Assembly (NCBI RefSeq): GCF_030646155.1
Contig: NZ_JAUTDN010000016.1
Location: forward strand, 1 to 64,000
Direction: 5' to 3'
DNA length: 64,000 nucleotides
Origin: Conexibacter sp. CPCC 205762
Lineage (GTDB): Bacteria > Actinomycetota > Thermoleophilia > Solirubrobacterales > Solirubrobacteraceae
Below are positions 24,213 to 31,503 of this stretch, in pieces (the first letter of the stretch is position 1; each line of letters begins with the position of its first letter). The notes beneath the pieces were generated by a model. It saw only the letters and a program-made list of their open reading frames with translations, was not told where the DNA came from and did not search any database. The position numbers and the translations under genes were made by a program.

Positions 24213-25877
24213 CTAGGCGGCCTTCGCCTTGCGCGGACGAACGGACGGCTTCGTCATCGACGCGGTCCACTGCTCGGGGTCGATTCTGCCCTCCACGAGA
24301 GCGGCGAGACCGCTCGTCGCGGGCGCGTCGACGCCCGCTCTGCCGAGCATCTCGGCGAGTAGCGCGACCGAGTCGACCGACTCGGCCGTCTGGCCGAGCG
24401 CACGGGCGATCTCGTCTGCCGTGAGGCCCTGCGCGAGCAGCTCCCCGGCACGGCGGTTGCGGCTGCCGTCGGCGACGACGGTCGCGACCAGGTCGCCCGC
24501 GCCGGCGAGGCCCGCGAAGGTCGCCGGATCGGCGCCGCCGTCACGGGCGAGCTGAGCGACCTCGGAGAAGACCTTGCCGGCGGCGGCGCCGGCGACGTTG
24601 GGGCCGGCGGTCGCGGCCGCGGCGGAGGCGGCGAGCACGGCGGCGTTCTTGGCGCAGCCGGCCAGCTCCACCCCGCGCACGTCGGCGGTCGTGTGGACGT
24701 CGATGCCGGCGGCGATCAGCACCCTCGCCAGCTCGTGCGCGAAGGCGTCGTCATGCGAGGCGAGCACGATCGAGGCGCCGTTGACGAGCGCGTCGGCGGC
24801 GTGCGACGGGCCGCCGAGGGCGGCGACCGAGCGCGCCTGCACGCGCTCGGCGGCGAACGCCGACGGCAGCGTGCCGAGCGGCGGCACAAGGCCCTTGGAG
24901 ACGACCAGCACGCCGGCGCGCGCAGGGACGCGCGCGCCGTGGGCGGCGAGCGCCGCCGGCAGCGCCCGCGCCGGCACGGCGAAGCAGACGAGGTCGTGGG
25001 CGCTCAGCTCCAGCTCTGAGGCGGGCGCGACACGGACGTTCTTCGGCAGCTCGACGCCCGGCAGGTAGCGGCCGTTGGCGTGCTCGCGGCCGATCGCCTC
25101 GGCCTGCTCGCGGGTGCGCGTGCCGAGATCGACCTCGAGGCCGGCTCTGGCGAGCAGGACGGCGAGCGTCGTGCCCCACGGGCCGGCGCCGATGACGGCG
25201 GCGCGGCGCAGCGGCGTCTGGCCGCCGAGCCACTCCCACTGCAGCATCACGTTCGGCCAGATCCGATCCGTGACGGCGGCGGCCAGCTCGCGCGAAGGAT
25301 CCTCGACGTGCGGGAAGCGCAGCGGCTGCCCGGCGCGGACGCGGACCTTGCGCGGGCGTATGCGCCAGCCCTTGCGGACGTCGGTCGTGCCGATCAGCGC
25401 CAGCGGCACGACCGGGACGCCGGCCTCCAGCGCGAGGCGGCCGACGCCGCGCTTCGCTCTCGCGGGTGGGCCCGGGCGCACGCGCGTGCCCTCGGGGAAG
25501 ATCAGGACCGAGTCGCCGCGCGCGAGGATCGCCTTCGCGGTCTCGATCGTGTCCTTGTCGCCGTTGCCGCGCGAGACGGGGAAGGCACCGAGCGAGTTGA
25601 GGAACCACGCCTGCAGCCGCTTGGCGAACAGCTCCTCCTTCGCGACGTAGTACAGCGGCCGCCGCGACATCGTCCCGATGATGAACGGGTCGAGGAAGCT
25701 GCGGTGGTTGGCCGCGAAGATCACAGGCCCGTCCGGGATGTGCTCGCGGCCGATCCGCGACAGCCGGAAGTACAGATGGAAGAACGGCTGGAAGAACGCA
25801 CGGACGACCCAGTAGACGATCGGGTTGACGCCGCGTTCGCGAGCACGTCGGTGCAGGGCGCTGTTTCTCTCGCTCAT
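24213..25877 (-). CDS. Fusion of 1-acylglycerol-3-phosphate acyltransferase (PlsC) and glycerol-3-phosphate dehydrogenase (GpsA)
   Basis: 554 residues from ATG 25877 (an in-frame GTG lies at 25892). Residues about 25-225 are a PlsC acyltransferase with NHRSFLDP (HX4D catalytic dyad) and FPEGTR. From about 232 the frame continues into a full GpsA: AAVIGAGPWGTTLAVLLARAG (NAD(P)-binding), GGPSHA, ELAGCAKNAAVLAAS and AGAGDLVATVVADGSRNRRAGELLAQG. GpsA makes sn-glycerol-3-phosphate and PlsC acylates lysophosphatidic acid, so one chain would combine two steps of phosphatidic-acid synthesis. No frameshift or stop occurs at the junction. Confidence 0.9.
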   Translation of the reverse strand: MSERNSALHRRARERGVNPIVYWVVRAFFQPFFHLYFRLSRIGREHIPDGPVIFAANHRSFLDPFIIGTMSRRPLYYVAKEELFAKRLQAWFLNSLGAFPVSRGNGDKDTIETAKAILARGDSVLIFPEGTRVRPGPPARAKRGVGRLALEAGVPVVPLALIGTTDVRKGWRIRPRKVRVRAGQPLRFPHVEDPSRELAAAVTDRIWPNVMLQWEWLGGQTPLRRAAVIGAGPWGTTLAVLLARAGLEVDLGTRTREQAEAIGREHANGRYLPGVELPKNVRVAPASELELSAHDLVCFAVPARALPAALAAHGARVPARAGVLVVSKGLVPPLGTLPSAFAAERVQARSVAALGGPSHAADALVNGASIVLASHDDAFAHELARVLIAAGIDVHTTADVRGVELAGCAKNAAVLAASAAAATAGPNVAGAAAGKVFSEVAQLARDGGADPATFAGLAGAGDLVATVVADGSRNRRAGELLAQGLTADEIARALGQTAESVDSVALLAEMLGRAGVDAPATSGLAALVEGRIDPEQWTASMTKPSVRPRKAKAA

Positions 25878-25907
25878 CGGTCTTACGTACACCGCTTCAC
25901 CGCTCGG

Positions 25908-25935
25908 TTACAGCTCCGTTGGAGCGCGCTAAGGT
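25908..25935 (+). promoter_or_regulatory. Promoter for gene at 25943
   Basis: TTACAG (25908-25913), a 16-base spacer and TAAGGT (25930-25935), seven bases before ATG 25943. Leaderless layout. Confidence 0.55.
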
Positions 25936-25942
25936 GCTGCGG

Positions 25943-26515
25943 ATGGCGATCGACCCCAGACGAACGTTGCGTGGAGCCCTCGCCGGAGGCGTCGCCGCCG
26001 GCCTCTGGGCGCTGCAGCAGCCGCTCGACAAGCGCCTCTTCCGCTCCCGCTACGACGACGTCGAGCTGCTCGGCCGCTTCGTCACCGGCGAGCGCGACGG
26101 CTGGCGTGCGCCAGGCGCCGCGATGCACGTCGCCAACGGCGCGTTGTTCGGCGCCGTCTACGCCCAGGTCGCGCCGCTGCTGCCCGGCCCGCCGGCCGCG
26201 CGCGGCGCGCAGACGGCGCTGTTCGAGCACCTCGCGCTGTGGCCGGCCGGCCGCCTCAGCGACCGCTTCCACCCCGGCCGCGCGGCGCTGCCGAGACTGA
26301 CCGGCGACCGCCGCGCCTTCTGGCTGGCGGTCTGGCGCCACGCGCTCTTCGGCGTCGTGCTGGGAGAGCTGGAGGCGCGCCTCAACCGCCCGCCGGCCGA
26401 TCCGGCCGCCGCGGACGACGCCGCCCCGGAGTCGAGCGTGCCCGGCTTCGACGGCGATGCCGCGCGCAACGGCCACGGCAACATCGAGCGCGCGATCATC
26501 AGCGGCGACGACTGA
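25943..26515 (+). CDS. Conserved hypothetical membrane-associated protein
   Basis: 190 residues starting MAIDPRRTLRGALAGGVAAGLWALQQPLDKRLF, with short hydrophobic segments near 10-25, 60-80 and 125-145 and an acidic tail. No catalytic motif was recognised. It is the last host gene before the integrated element; the left attachment site begins 38 bases after its stop. Confidence 0.6.
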   Translation: MAIDPRRTLRGALAGGVAAGLWALQQPLDKRLFRSRYDDVELLGRFVTGERDGWRAPGAAMHVANGALFGAVYAQVAPLLPGPPAARGAQTALFEHLALWPAGRLSDRFHPGRAALPRLTGDRRAFWLAVWRHALFGVVLGELEARLNRPPADPAAADDAAPESSVPGFDGDAARNGHGNIERAIISGDD

Positions 26516-26553
26516 CGCGGCCCGTCCGCGGCCGCCGCTCGAACCGCTCGCAG

Positions 26554-26565
26554 CCTGTTTACAAG
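26554..26565 (+). repeat. Left attachment core (att)
   Basis: CCTGTTTACAAG, identical to 48503-48514 inside tRNA-Thr. The similarity extends in tRNA geometry: TCGAACC lies at the same distance to the left as the T-loop does in the intact tRNA. This stretch is therefore probably the decayed 3' half of the original chromosomal tRNA gene, displaced by integration. Confidence 0.75.
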
Positions 26566-26663
26566 GCGGTCTCGCAACCGGGCGGACGTGCCGGATCCGC
26601 CGTGACGACGGGTGATCGCGGGCTCCAGGGGCGCTCTCGCCGGAGCTTGGACCGGGGCTCGAT

Positions 26664-26683
26664 CCGGTCCCGATCGGGACCGG
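26664..26683. repeat. 20-base perfect palindrome near left end
   Basis: CCGGTCCCGATCGGGACCGG is a perfect inverted repeat just downstream (in minus sense) of the HTH gene. It could terminate that gene or bind a protein, and it overlaps the putative integrase arm site. Confidence 0.6.
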
Positions 26684-26695
26684 GAACGGGACCAG
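26675..26695 (+). repeat. Putative integrase arm-type site (left)
   Basis: A 21-base sequence (starts CGGGACC, ends ACGGGACCAG) that recurs with one mismatch at 48368-48388 in the same orientation. Each copy lies about 110-115 bases inside the attachment core, the geometry expected of lambda-type arm sites. Confidence 0.6.
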
Positions 26696-26699
26696 GCGC

Positions 26700-26903
26700 T
26701 CAGGCCGCGCGCGCGGCCGGCGCCGGCCAGTCGATCTGATCGCGCGGGACGCCGACGGCGACCGCCAGCACGGCGCGCGTCGCGTTGCGGGGGGAGCAGC
26801 GGGCGTGCTCGATGTCGTAGATCTGGCGTGAGCTGACGCCGGAGCGACGCGCGAGATCCTCGCGCGAGAGACAGGCTCGTTGGCGGGCGTCTCGCAGCAG
26901 CAC
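26700..26903 (-). CDS. Small XRE-type HTH regulator at the left end of the element
   Basis: 67 residues from GTG 26903. The HTH spans CLSREDLARRSGVSSRQIYDIEHARCSPRNATRAVLAVAVGV, typical of the Cro/C1 (XRE) family in minimal form. TACGCT (26911-26916) sits seven bases before the GTG, so the message is probably leaderless. It is divergent from the lysis and tail operon, and a tandem repeat in the gap (26955-26981) is a likely operator. It may control that operon, separately from the repressor at 44213. Confidence 0.65.
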   Translation of the reverse strand: MLLRDARQRACLSREDLARRSGVSSRQIYDIEHARCSPRNATRAVLAVAVGVPRDQIDWPAPAARAA

Positions 26904-26910
26904 GGTCGCA

Positions 26911-26916
26911 AGCGTA
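26911..26916 (-). promoter_or_regulatory. -10 box for left-end HTH gene
   Basis: TACGCT on the minus strand, seven bases before the GTG start at 26903. Confidence 0.45.
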
Positions 26917-26954
26917 CCTGCTGCGACGGCCAAGATCCTGTTGAAGCGGCCGAT

Positions 26955-26981
26955 CCGGAGGAACCTCCGGAGGAACCTCCG
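26955..26981. promoter_or_regulatory. Tandem 12-base repeat, candidate operator of the tail operon
   Basis: CCGGAGGAACCT occurs twice end to end and is followed by CCG. Each unit forms an inverted repeat GGAGG-AA-CCTCC. It lies between the divergent HTH gene and the endolysin gene that begins the late operon. Confidence 0.55.
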
Positions 26982-27026
26982 AAACGCTAGGCCGACGGCG
27001 CCGTCCACGGTGATGCTGCTGCCGCG

Positions 27027-28199
27027 ATGACGCCCTCCTTCGACGGCCACCACGTCAGCGACGACTGGTTCAAGGTCCTTACGGCAGCCCGCCGTGCCGG
27101 TGTCTCGTTCCGTCTCAACAGCGGTCGCCGGACGCTCGCCGAGCAGCAGCGTCTGTACGACCTCTACCGGGCCGGCGTCGGCAACCTCGCCGCCGTCCCC
27201 TCCCCCACCGCGCCGCACATCCGCGTCGGCCGGCAGGATCACGCGCTCGACGTCGACGTCGCGTTCGGCGGCGGCGTCGCCGTGCTGCGCAGCTGGCTGC
27301 GCGGCCACGGCCTCGCGACCTCGCTGACGGTCGCCGGCGAGCCGTGGCACGTCGAGGCCGACAGCGCCGGCGAGCTGCGCGCAGCCGCCAAGCGGCTCGG
27401 CCGCAAGCCGACGGTGCTCGACCGCCTGCGCGCGCGCCCGCTCACGCGCGGGACCCGCGCGCCCGAGGTGAGAGCGGTGCTGACCTACCTGCGCCGCGCC
27501 AGGCTGATCAGCGGCAGCGTCGACAGCGCGGTCTACGGCGCGACGCTCGAGCGCGCCGTGCGCACCTTTCAGAGACGCGTCGGGCTGGTCGCCGACGGCG
27601 TCGTCGGACCGAAGACCTTCGCGGCGCTGCGGCGCCGCTACGGCTGGCGCGTCTGGAGCAGACGCGCGGCGGCGAAGCCGGCGGCGGGCACAGAGGCGCC
27701 GCCGGCGACGCTGCGCATCTCCGCCACCGGCCTCGACCTGATCGAGCAGTTCGAGGGCTTCTTCGCGAGACCGTACGACGACCCCGCCGGACACGCGACC
27801 GTCGGTTACGGCCACCTCCTGCACCTCGGCCCGGTGACCGCCGCCGACCGCGCCGCCAGCTGGGTCGCGAGACAGCAGACGCCGGGCCAGCTGACCGACG
27901 CCGAGGCGCGTCAGCTGCTCCGGCAACAGCTCGCAGCCGACTACGAGCCCGCCGTCCAGGCGCTCGCCCTGCCGCTGACGCAGGGCCAGCACGACGCGCT
28001 CGTCTCGTTCGTCTACAACGTCGGCACCGGCGCGCTCGCCAGCTCGACCGGCATCGGCAGAGCGCTGCGCGAGCGGCGCTGGGTCGTCGCCGCCGACGAG
28101 CTGCTGCGGTGGGACAAGGCCGGCGTGCCGCCGCAGCCGCTGCCCGGCCTCACGCGCCGCCGCCGCGCCGAGCGCGCGCGCTTCCTGGGGATCGCGTGA
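27027..28199 (+). CDS. Three-domain endolysin (M15 peptidase, peptidoglycan-binding, GH24 lysozyme)
   Basis: 390 residues, no signal peptide. Residues about 1-112 form an M15 D,D-carboxypeptidase/endopeptidase with its zinc and catalytic residues in HIRVGRQDHALDVD and EPWHVE. Residues about 145-202 are a PG_binding_1 domain (AVRTFQRRVGLVADGVVGPKTF). Residues about 232-390 are a phage lysozyme with the E-8-D-5-T triad E243, D252, T258 in FEGFFARPYDDPAGHATVGYG. The protein can cut both peptide and glycan bonds. It heads the late operon and overlaps the holin gene by one base, so it supplies release of the tail particles. Confidence 0.9.
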   Translation: MTPSFDGHHVSDDWFKVLTAARRAGVSFRLNSGRRTLAEQQRLYDLYRAGVGNLAAVPSPTAPHIRVGRQDHALDVDVAFGGGVAVLRSWLRGHGLATSLTVAGEPWHVEADSAGELRAAAKRLGRKPTVLDRLRARPLTRGTRAPEVRAVLTYLRRARLISGSVDSAVYGATLERAVRTFQRRVGLVADGVVGPKTFAALRRRYGWRVWSRRAAAKPAAGTEAPPATLRISATGLDLIEQFEGFFARPYDDPAGHATVGYGHLLHLGPVTAADRAASWVARQQTPGQLTDAEARQLLRQQLAADYEPAVQALALPLTQGQHDALVSFVYNVGTGALASSTGIGRALRERRWVVAADELLRWDKAGVPPQPLPGLTRRRRAERARFLGIA

Positions 28200-28459
28200 T
28201 GCAGTTCGTGCGCGCCTTCCTCGACGACCTCGTGCGGCTCAAGCTGCCGGTCACCGCAGGGGCGGTGGTGACGACCGTGCTCGCGCTTGCGCAGCCGTTC
28301 GGGCTGACGCTCGGCGGTGACGCGACGGCGAAGGTCACCGGCGCGCTCGTCGCCGTCGGCGTCATCTCGCAGTACGTGCAGGACCGCCTGCTGGGCGGCG
28401 TCGTCGTCAAGACCAATCCGGCGACCCAGAGCGCGCCGCCGGCGGAGGTGAGCGAGTAG
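28199..28459 (+). CDS. Holin-like membrane protein
   Basis: 86 residues with two hydrophobic helices (about 15-33 and 43-60: LPVTAGAVVTTVLALAQPF; VTGALVAVGVISQYVQD) and a short polar tail. Small size, two helices and coupling to the endolysin gene (TGATG junction) make a holin the best reading. An in-frame GTG lies one codon upstream. Confidence 0.7.
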   Translation: MQFVRAFLDDLVRLKLPVTAGAVVTTVLALAQPFGLTLGGDATAKVTGALVAVGVISQYVQDRLLGGVVVKTNPATQSAPPAEVSE

Positions 28460-28866
28460 TGGCCGCAACCGACTGGGCGCCGTCGCCCGACTATGTCGCC
28501 GCGCTGATGCACACGCGCACGCGCGGGCGCGACTCGATCGCGGCGACCGCCGCCAGAGAGCTGGGCAGATTCACCGCCAACACGCGCCCGACGCTGACGC
28601 AGGTGCAGAGACTGATCGAGCTGGCGGCCGGCGAGGTCGCGTCCCACTTCCCCGGCCGCTCGCCTTGCACGCCCGACCTCGAGATCGCCGCCGGCGCCGC
28701 CGTCGCCTACCGTGCGGCGCAGCTGGTCGAAGCGTCGCTGGCGCCCGAGCGCACCAACTACCTCGGGAGTGCCCACGAGGCGTACCGCACGCTCGCCGAC
28801 GACGCGATCAGAGCGCTCTCGGCGGCGGTCATCGCAGGCTGCCCGCTCGACGCCGGAGGCAGCTGA
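28459..28866 (+). CDS. Probable tail-completion / connector-type protein
   Basis: 135 helical residues from GTG 28459, which overlaps the previous stop. The core GRFTANTRPTLTQVQRLIELAAGEVASHF, then DLEIAAGAAVAYRAAQLVEASL, resembles the gp6/gp36-like adaptor proteins encoded upstream of sheath genes in myophages (Mu gp36-type). In a headless particle it could cap the tube. The family assignment is tentative. Confidence 0.55.
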   Translation: MAATDWAPSPDYVAALMHTRTRGRDSIAATAARELGRFTANTRPTLTQVQRLIELAAGEVASHFPGRSPCTPDLEIAAGAAVAYRAAQLVEASLAPERTNYLGSAHEAYRTLADDAIRALSAAVIAGCPLDAGGS

Positions 28867-29570
28867 TGGCCGGCAGCCCGCTCGGTCCGTTCGTCACGCC
28901 GTGGGCGCTCAGAAGAGCGGCCCGCGAGCTCTTGCTGGGTTACCACCTCGGCATCTACCTCGACGAGATCGTGCGGCAGCAGACGCCGACCGGCAGCCCC
29001 GTGCTGCGGATCGAGCGGCCCAACGACGTGCTCCTGCGCGAGACCCCGCGCGTGCGCGCCGACGAGCGGCTGCCGGCGCTGGTCGTCGGCTGCCACGGCA
29101 CGCTCGACGACGTCCGCTACCGCGCCGGCGACGGCTGCTATCAGGGCACGTTGAAGCTCGACGTGCACGCGATCACGAGCGCGGCCGACGAGCTCGTCGG
29201 CGGCGAGACCGCCAGCATCCTCGCGCTCGGCGCCGCGACGCTGCTGCTGCATGAGCTGCCGCAGCTGACCGGCTTCCAGGCGCGCTGGCTCGGCGCCGTC
29301 GCGGGTGACCCGACCGGCGACCGCGGCCAGACCGAGGCGCCGCAGCAGAGCATGGGCGTCAACGTCAACGTGCGCGACGAAGCAGAGCGCACGCTGCACG
29401 CCGAGGGCCACGTGCTGGCCGTCTCCGGCGTCCTGCTGTCGGACCTCGGCGGCCCGCTCCCTGCGGCCGTGAGAGATCCGCCGATCGAGGATCCGGCGCT
29501 CGACCTGGAGGACGGGCCGAGCGTCGAGGAGATCGCCCTGACCACCACTCCGTTCGAGGAGATCCCATGA
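28866..29570 (+). CDS. Probable tail terminator-like protein
   Basis: 234 residues from ATG 28866, coupled to the previous gene. The central part is alpha/beta (ALVVGCHGTLDDVRYRAGDGCYQGTLKLDVHAITSA; AATLLLHELPQLTGF). The place directly before the sheath gene is where Mu-like phages encode the tail terminator (gp37/gpU-like), which stops tube growth. The C-terminal acidic extension is unassigned. Sequence evidence alone is weak. Confidence 0.5.
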   Translation: MAGSPLGPFVTPWALRRAARELLLGYHLGIYLDEIVRQQTPTGSPVLRIERPNDVLLRETPRVRADERLPALVVGCHGTLDDVRYRAGDGCYQGTLKLDVHAITSAADELVGGETASILALGAATLLLHELPQLTGFQARWLGAVAGDPTGDRGQTEAPQQSMGVNVNVRDEAERTLHAEGHVLAVSGVLLSDLGGPLPAAVRDPPIEDPALDLEDGPSVEEIALTTTPFEEIP

Positions 29571-29632
29571 GCGAGGCCATGCAGGTGACGCACCTCGAGC
29601 TGTCCGCAACCAACGCAGGAGACGCAATCTGA
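29567..29632 (+). CDS. Tiny ORF coupling terminator and sheath genes
   Basis: ATG at 29567 overlaps the preceding stop (ATGA), and its own TGA overlaps the sheath ATG. It would encode 21 residues, MSEAMQVTHLELSATNAGDA plus Ile. It contains the GGAGA ribosome site of the sheath gene. It is probably a translational relay; whether the peptide matters is unknown. Confidence 0.4.
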   Translation: MSEAMQVTHLELSATNAGDAI

Positions 29633-31056
29633 TGCCGCTGCCCGAAGTGATCGTGCGCCGCGGGGACCGCGGCGCCGCGCCCATCCCGGCCGACGACGTC
29701 TCGACCCGTTTCGAGGTCGTCGTCTGCGACCACGGCCCGATCGACGAGCCGATCGAGTGCCGCTCGTTCACGCAGGTCCGCCAAACCGTCGGTGACCACA
29801 CCGCGACCTCGACGCTGCGCGCGGTCGAGTCCTTCTTCGCCGAGGGCGGCAGCCGCGTCGTGCTCTCGCGCGCTGTGGGTGCGGACGCCAGACCCGCCAG
29901 ACTCGCGCTCAAGAACGGCACCGTCGACGTGCTGACCGTCGAGGCCGCCGGACCCGGCACCTTCTACCACGGCGTCAGAGTCGCGGTCGGCACGGCCGAC
30001 AGCAACAGAGCTCAGAGCATCACGCTGACGCTGAACGGCTCTCCGCTCGTTAGCGGCACGGTCGCCGACGCCGCCGAGGCGGCCGAGCTGATCAACCTCT
30101 CCGGCCACGCGAAGGCGGTCGTCCTCAGAACCGACAGCTGGCCGCTCTCGCCGGTCACCAGCGGCGGCGAGCTCGCCGGCGGCGTCGACGACGCCGGCGT
30201 CGAGCCCGACGACGTCAGAAGAGCGCTCAGAGCGTTCGACGAGGATCTCGGCCCCGGCTCCGTCTGCGCCTCCGGCTGGGACGACTCGGCGGTCTTCGGC
30301 CACCTCGCCGACCATGCCGCGGCCACCAACCGCTTCGCGCGCGGCGATTTCGGTCTCACCACCCCGGTCGAGACGATGACGTCGACCGCGGCGCTGCTCC
30401 GCAGACACCAGAACGCGAGATACCTGCAGCTGTTCGCCGGCTGGCTCAACATCTCGATCGCCGGCGTCACCCTGTCGGTGCCGCCCTCGGGCGTCCACAC
30501 CGGCCGCGAGGCGCTCGCAGACCGCGAGAACAGCGCCGGCCCCGGCCAGCCGGCCTCGTGGACGTTCGGCGAGTACCGCACGCCGACCGGCGTCGCGAAC
30601 CTGTTCACCCGCGGCGAGCGCGAGCAGCTCAACAACGCGGGCGTCACCGTCGTGGTGCAGGACTCGCAGGGCGCGATCTACGCGGAGGACGCGATCACGC
30701 TCGTCGACCCGACGAGATACCCGCAGTACGCCGAGGTCTCGGCGATGCGCGTGACGATGGCGATCCACGCAGCGGCGAAGCAGGCCCTGCGCAAGCGAGT
30801 GATGCAGACGATCGACGGCAAGGGCCACCTGGCCGCGATCACCACCGGCGACATCGTCTCGGTCTGCGCCAACTGGTACACGCGCGGCGCGCTCTTTGGC
30901 GAAACGCCCGACGACGCCTACAGCGCCAGCGTCACGGCCGAGACCGAGCCGGGCAGACGGCCGCGTCTCGTCGGCTACCTCGCGCTGCGCCCGTCGCCGT
31001 CCGCGCACACGGTGGAGCTGACCATCACGCAGGTCGCTCCGAGCGACACGATCTAG
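29632..31056 (+). CDS. Contractile tail sheath protein
   Basis: 474 residues. The N-terminal part (MPLPEVIVRRGDRGAAPIP, then SFTQVRQTVGDHTATSTLRAVESFFAEGGSRVVLSRAVG) and the conserved C-terminal domain (GVANLFTRGEREQLNNAGVTVVV; VSAMRVTMAIHAAAKQALRKRVMQ) match phage_sheath_1-type proteins. The sheath surrounds the tube and contracts to drive it through the target envelope. Length is typical. This gene establishes that the element encodes a contractile (myovirus-type) tail. Confidence 0.87.
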   Translation: MPLPEVIVRRGDRGAAPIPADDVSTRFEVVVCDHGPIDEPIECRSFTQVRQTVGDHTATSTLRAVESFFAEGGSRVVLSRAVGADARPARLALKNGTVDVLTVEAAGPGTFYHGVRVAVGTADSNRAQSITLTLNGSPLVSGTVADAAEAAELINLSGHAKAVVLRTDSWPLSPVTSGGELAGGVDDAGVEPDDVRRALRAFDEDLGPGSVCASGWDDSAVFGHLADHAAATNRFARGDFGLTTPVETMTSTAALLRRHQNARYLQLFAGWLNISIAGVTLSVPPSGVHTGREALADRENSAGPGQPASWTFGEYRTPTGVANLFTRGEREQLNNAGVTVVVQDSQGAIYAEDAITLVDPTRYPQYAEVSAMRVTMAIHAAAKQALRKRVMQTIDGKGHLAAITTGDIVSVCANWYTRGALFGETPDDAYSASVTAETEPGRRPRLVGYLALRPSPSAHTVELTITQVAPSDTI

Positions 31057-31068
31057 GAGATCTGGACA

Positions 31069-31503
31069 ATGCCGACCCCCAACATGACCGGCGACTGGCA
31101 GTTCATCGCCACGCTGACCGTCGACGGAGTCAAGCTCGAAGACAACTGGGATGCGATCGAGGGCGGGGACACGACCTCGGCGACGCGCACCTTCCGCGCC
31201 GGCGGCCAGCTCTACGCGGAGTCGATGCCCGGTCCGCCGACGACGGCCGACATCGTCCTCGAGCGCGCCTATCGCGGCTCGATCGACGGCGCGCTCCGCA
31301 CCCAGCTGGCGAACGCGATCGGCAGAGAGGCGAGAGTCACGATCGTCACGCTCGGCGCCGACCACCGGCCGATCAGCGGTACCAGCGAGACGATCACGGG
31401 CGTCCTCAAGGAGGTCACGCGCCCGGACTTCAGATCCGAGAGCGCCGGCGTCGCCCTCTACAAGGTCGTCGTCGCGCCGCACGGCGTCTGGAAGGGCACG
31501 TGA
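31069..31503 (+). CDS. Tail tube protein
   Basis: 144 residues, beta-rich, starting MPTPNMTGDWQFIATLTVDGVKLEDNWDAIEGGDTTS, with TFRAGGQLYAESMPGPPTTADIVLERAYRGSID. It has the size, position (directly after the sheath) and compact beta-barrel look of gp19/XkdM-type tube subunits that stack into the rigid inner tube. AGGAGA lies before the ATG. The GTG of the next gene overlaps its stop. Confidence 0.8.
   Translation: MPTPNMTGDWQFIATLTVDGVKLEDNWDAIEGGDTTSATRTFRAGGQLYAESMPGPPTTADIVLERAYRGSIDGALRTQLANAIGREARVTIVTLGADHRPISGTSETITGVLKEVTRPDFRSESAGVALYKVVVAPHGVWKGT

Noticed and set aside
26521-26595. Intact second tRNA gene at the left end of the element
   Set aside because: A 7-base acceptor-like pairing and a T-loop-like GGTTCGA are present, but the D- and T-stems do not form. 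It is better read as a decayed tRNA half at the attachment site.
26955-26981. Tandem GGAGGAACCT as ribosome binding sites
   Set aside because: The repeats resemble Shine-Dalgarno sequences, but no start codon with an open frame follows at a suitable distance. The inverted symmetry suggests an operator.
28459-29570. Evidence of a head module from the two genes before the sheath
   Set aside because: These small proteins could be head-tail connectors, but tail terminator and completion proteins occupy the same place and are needed in headless tails. They do not by themselves show that a head is made.
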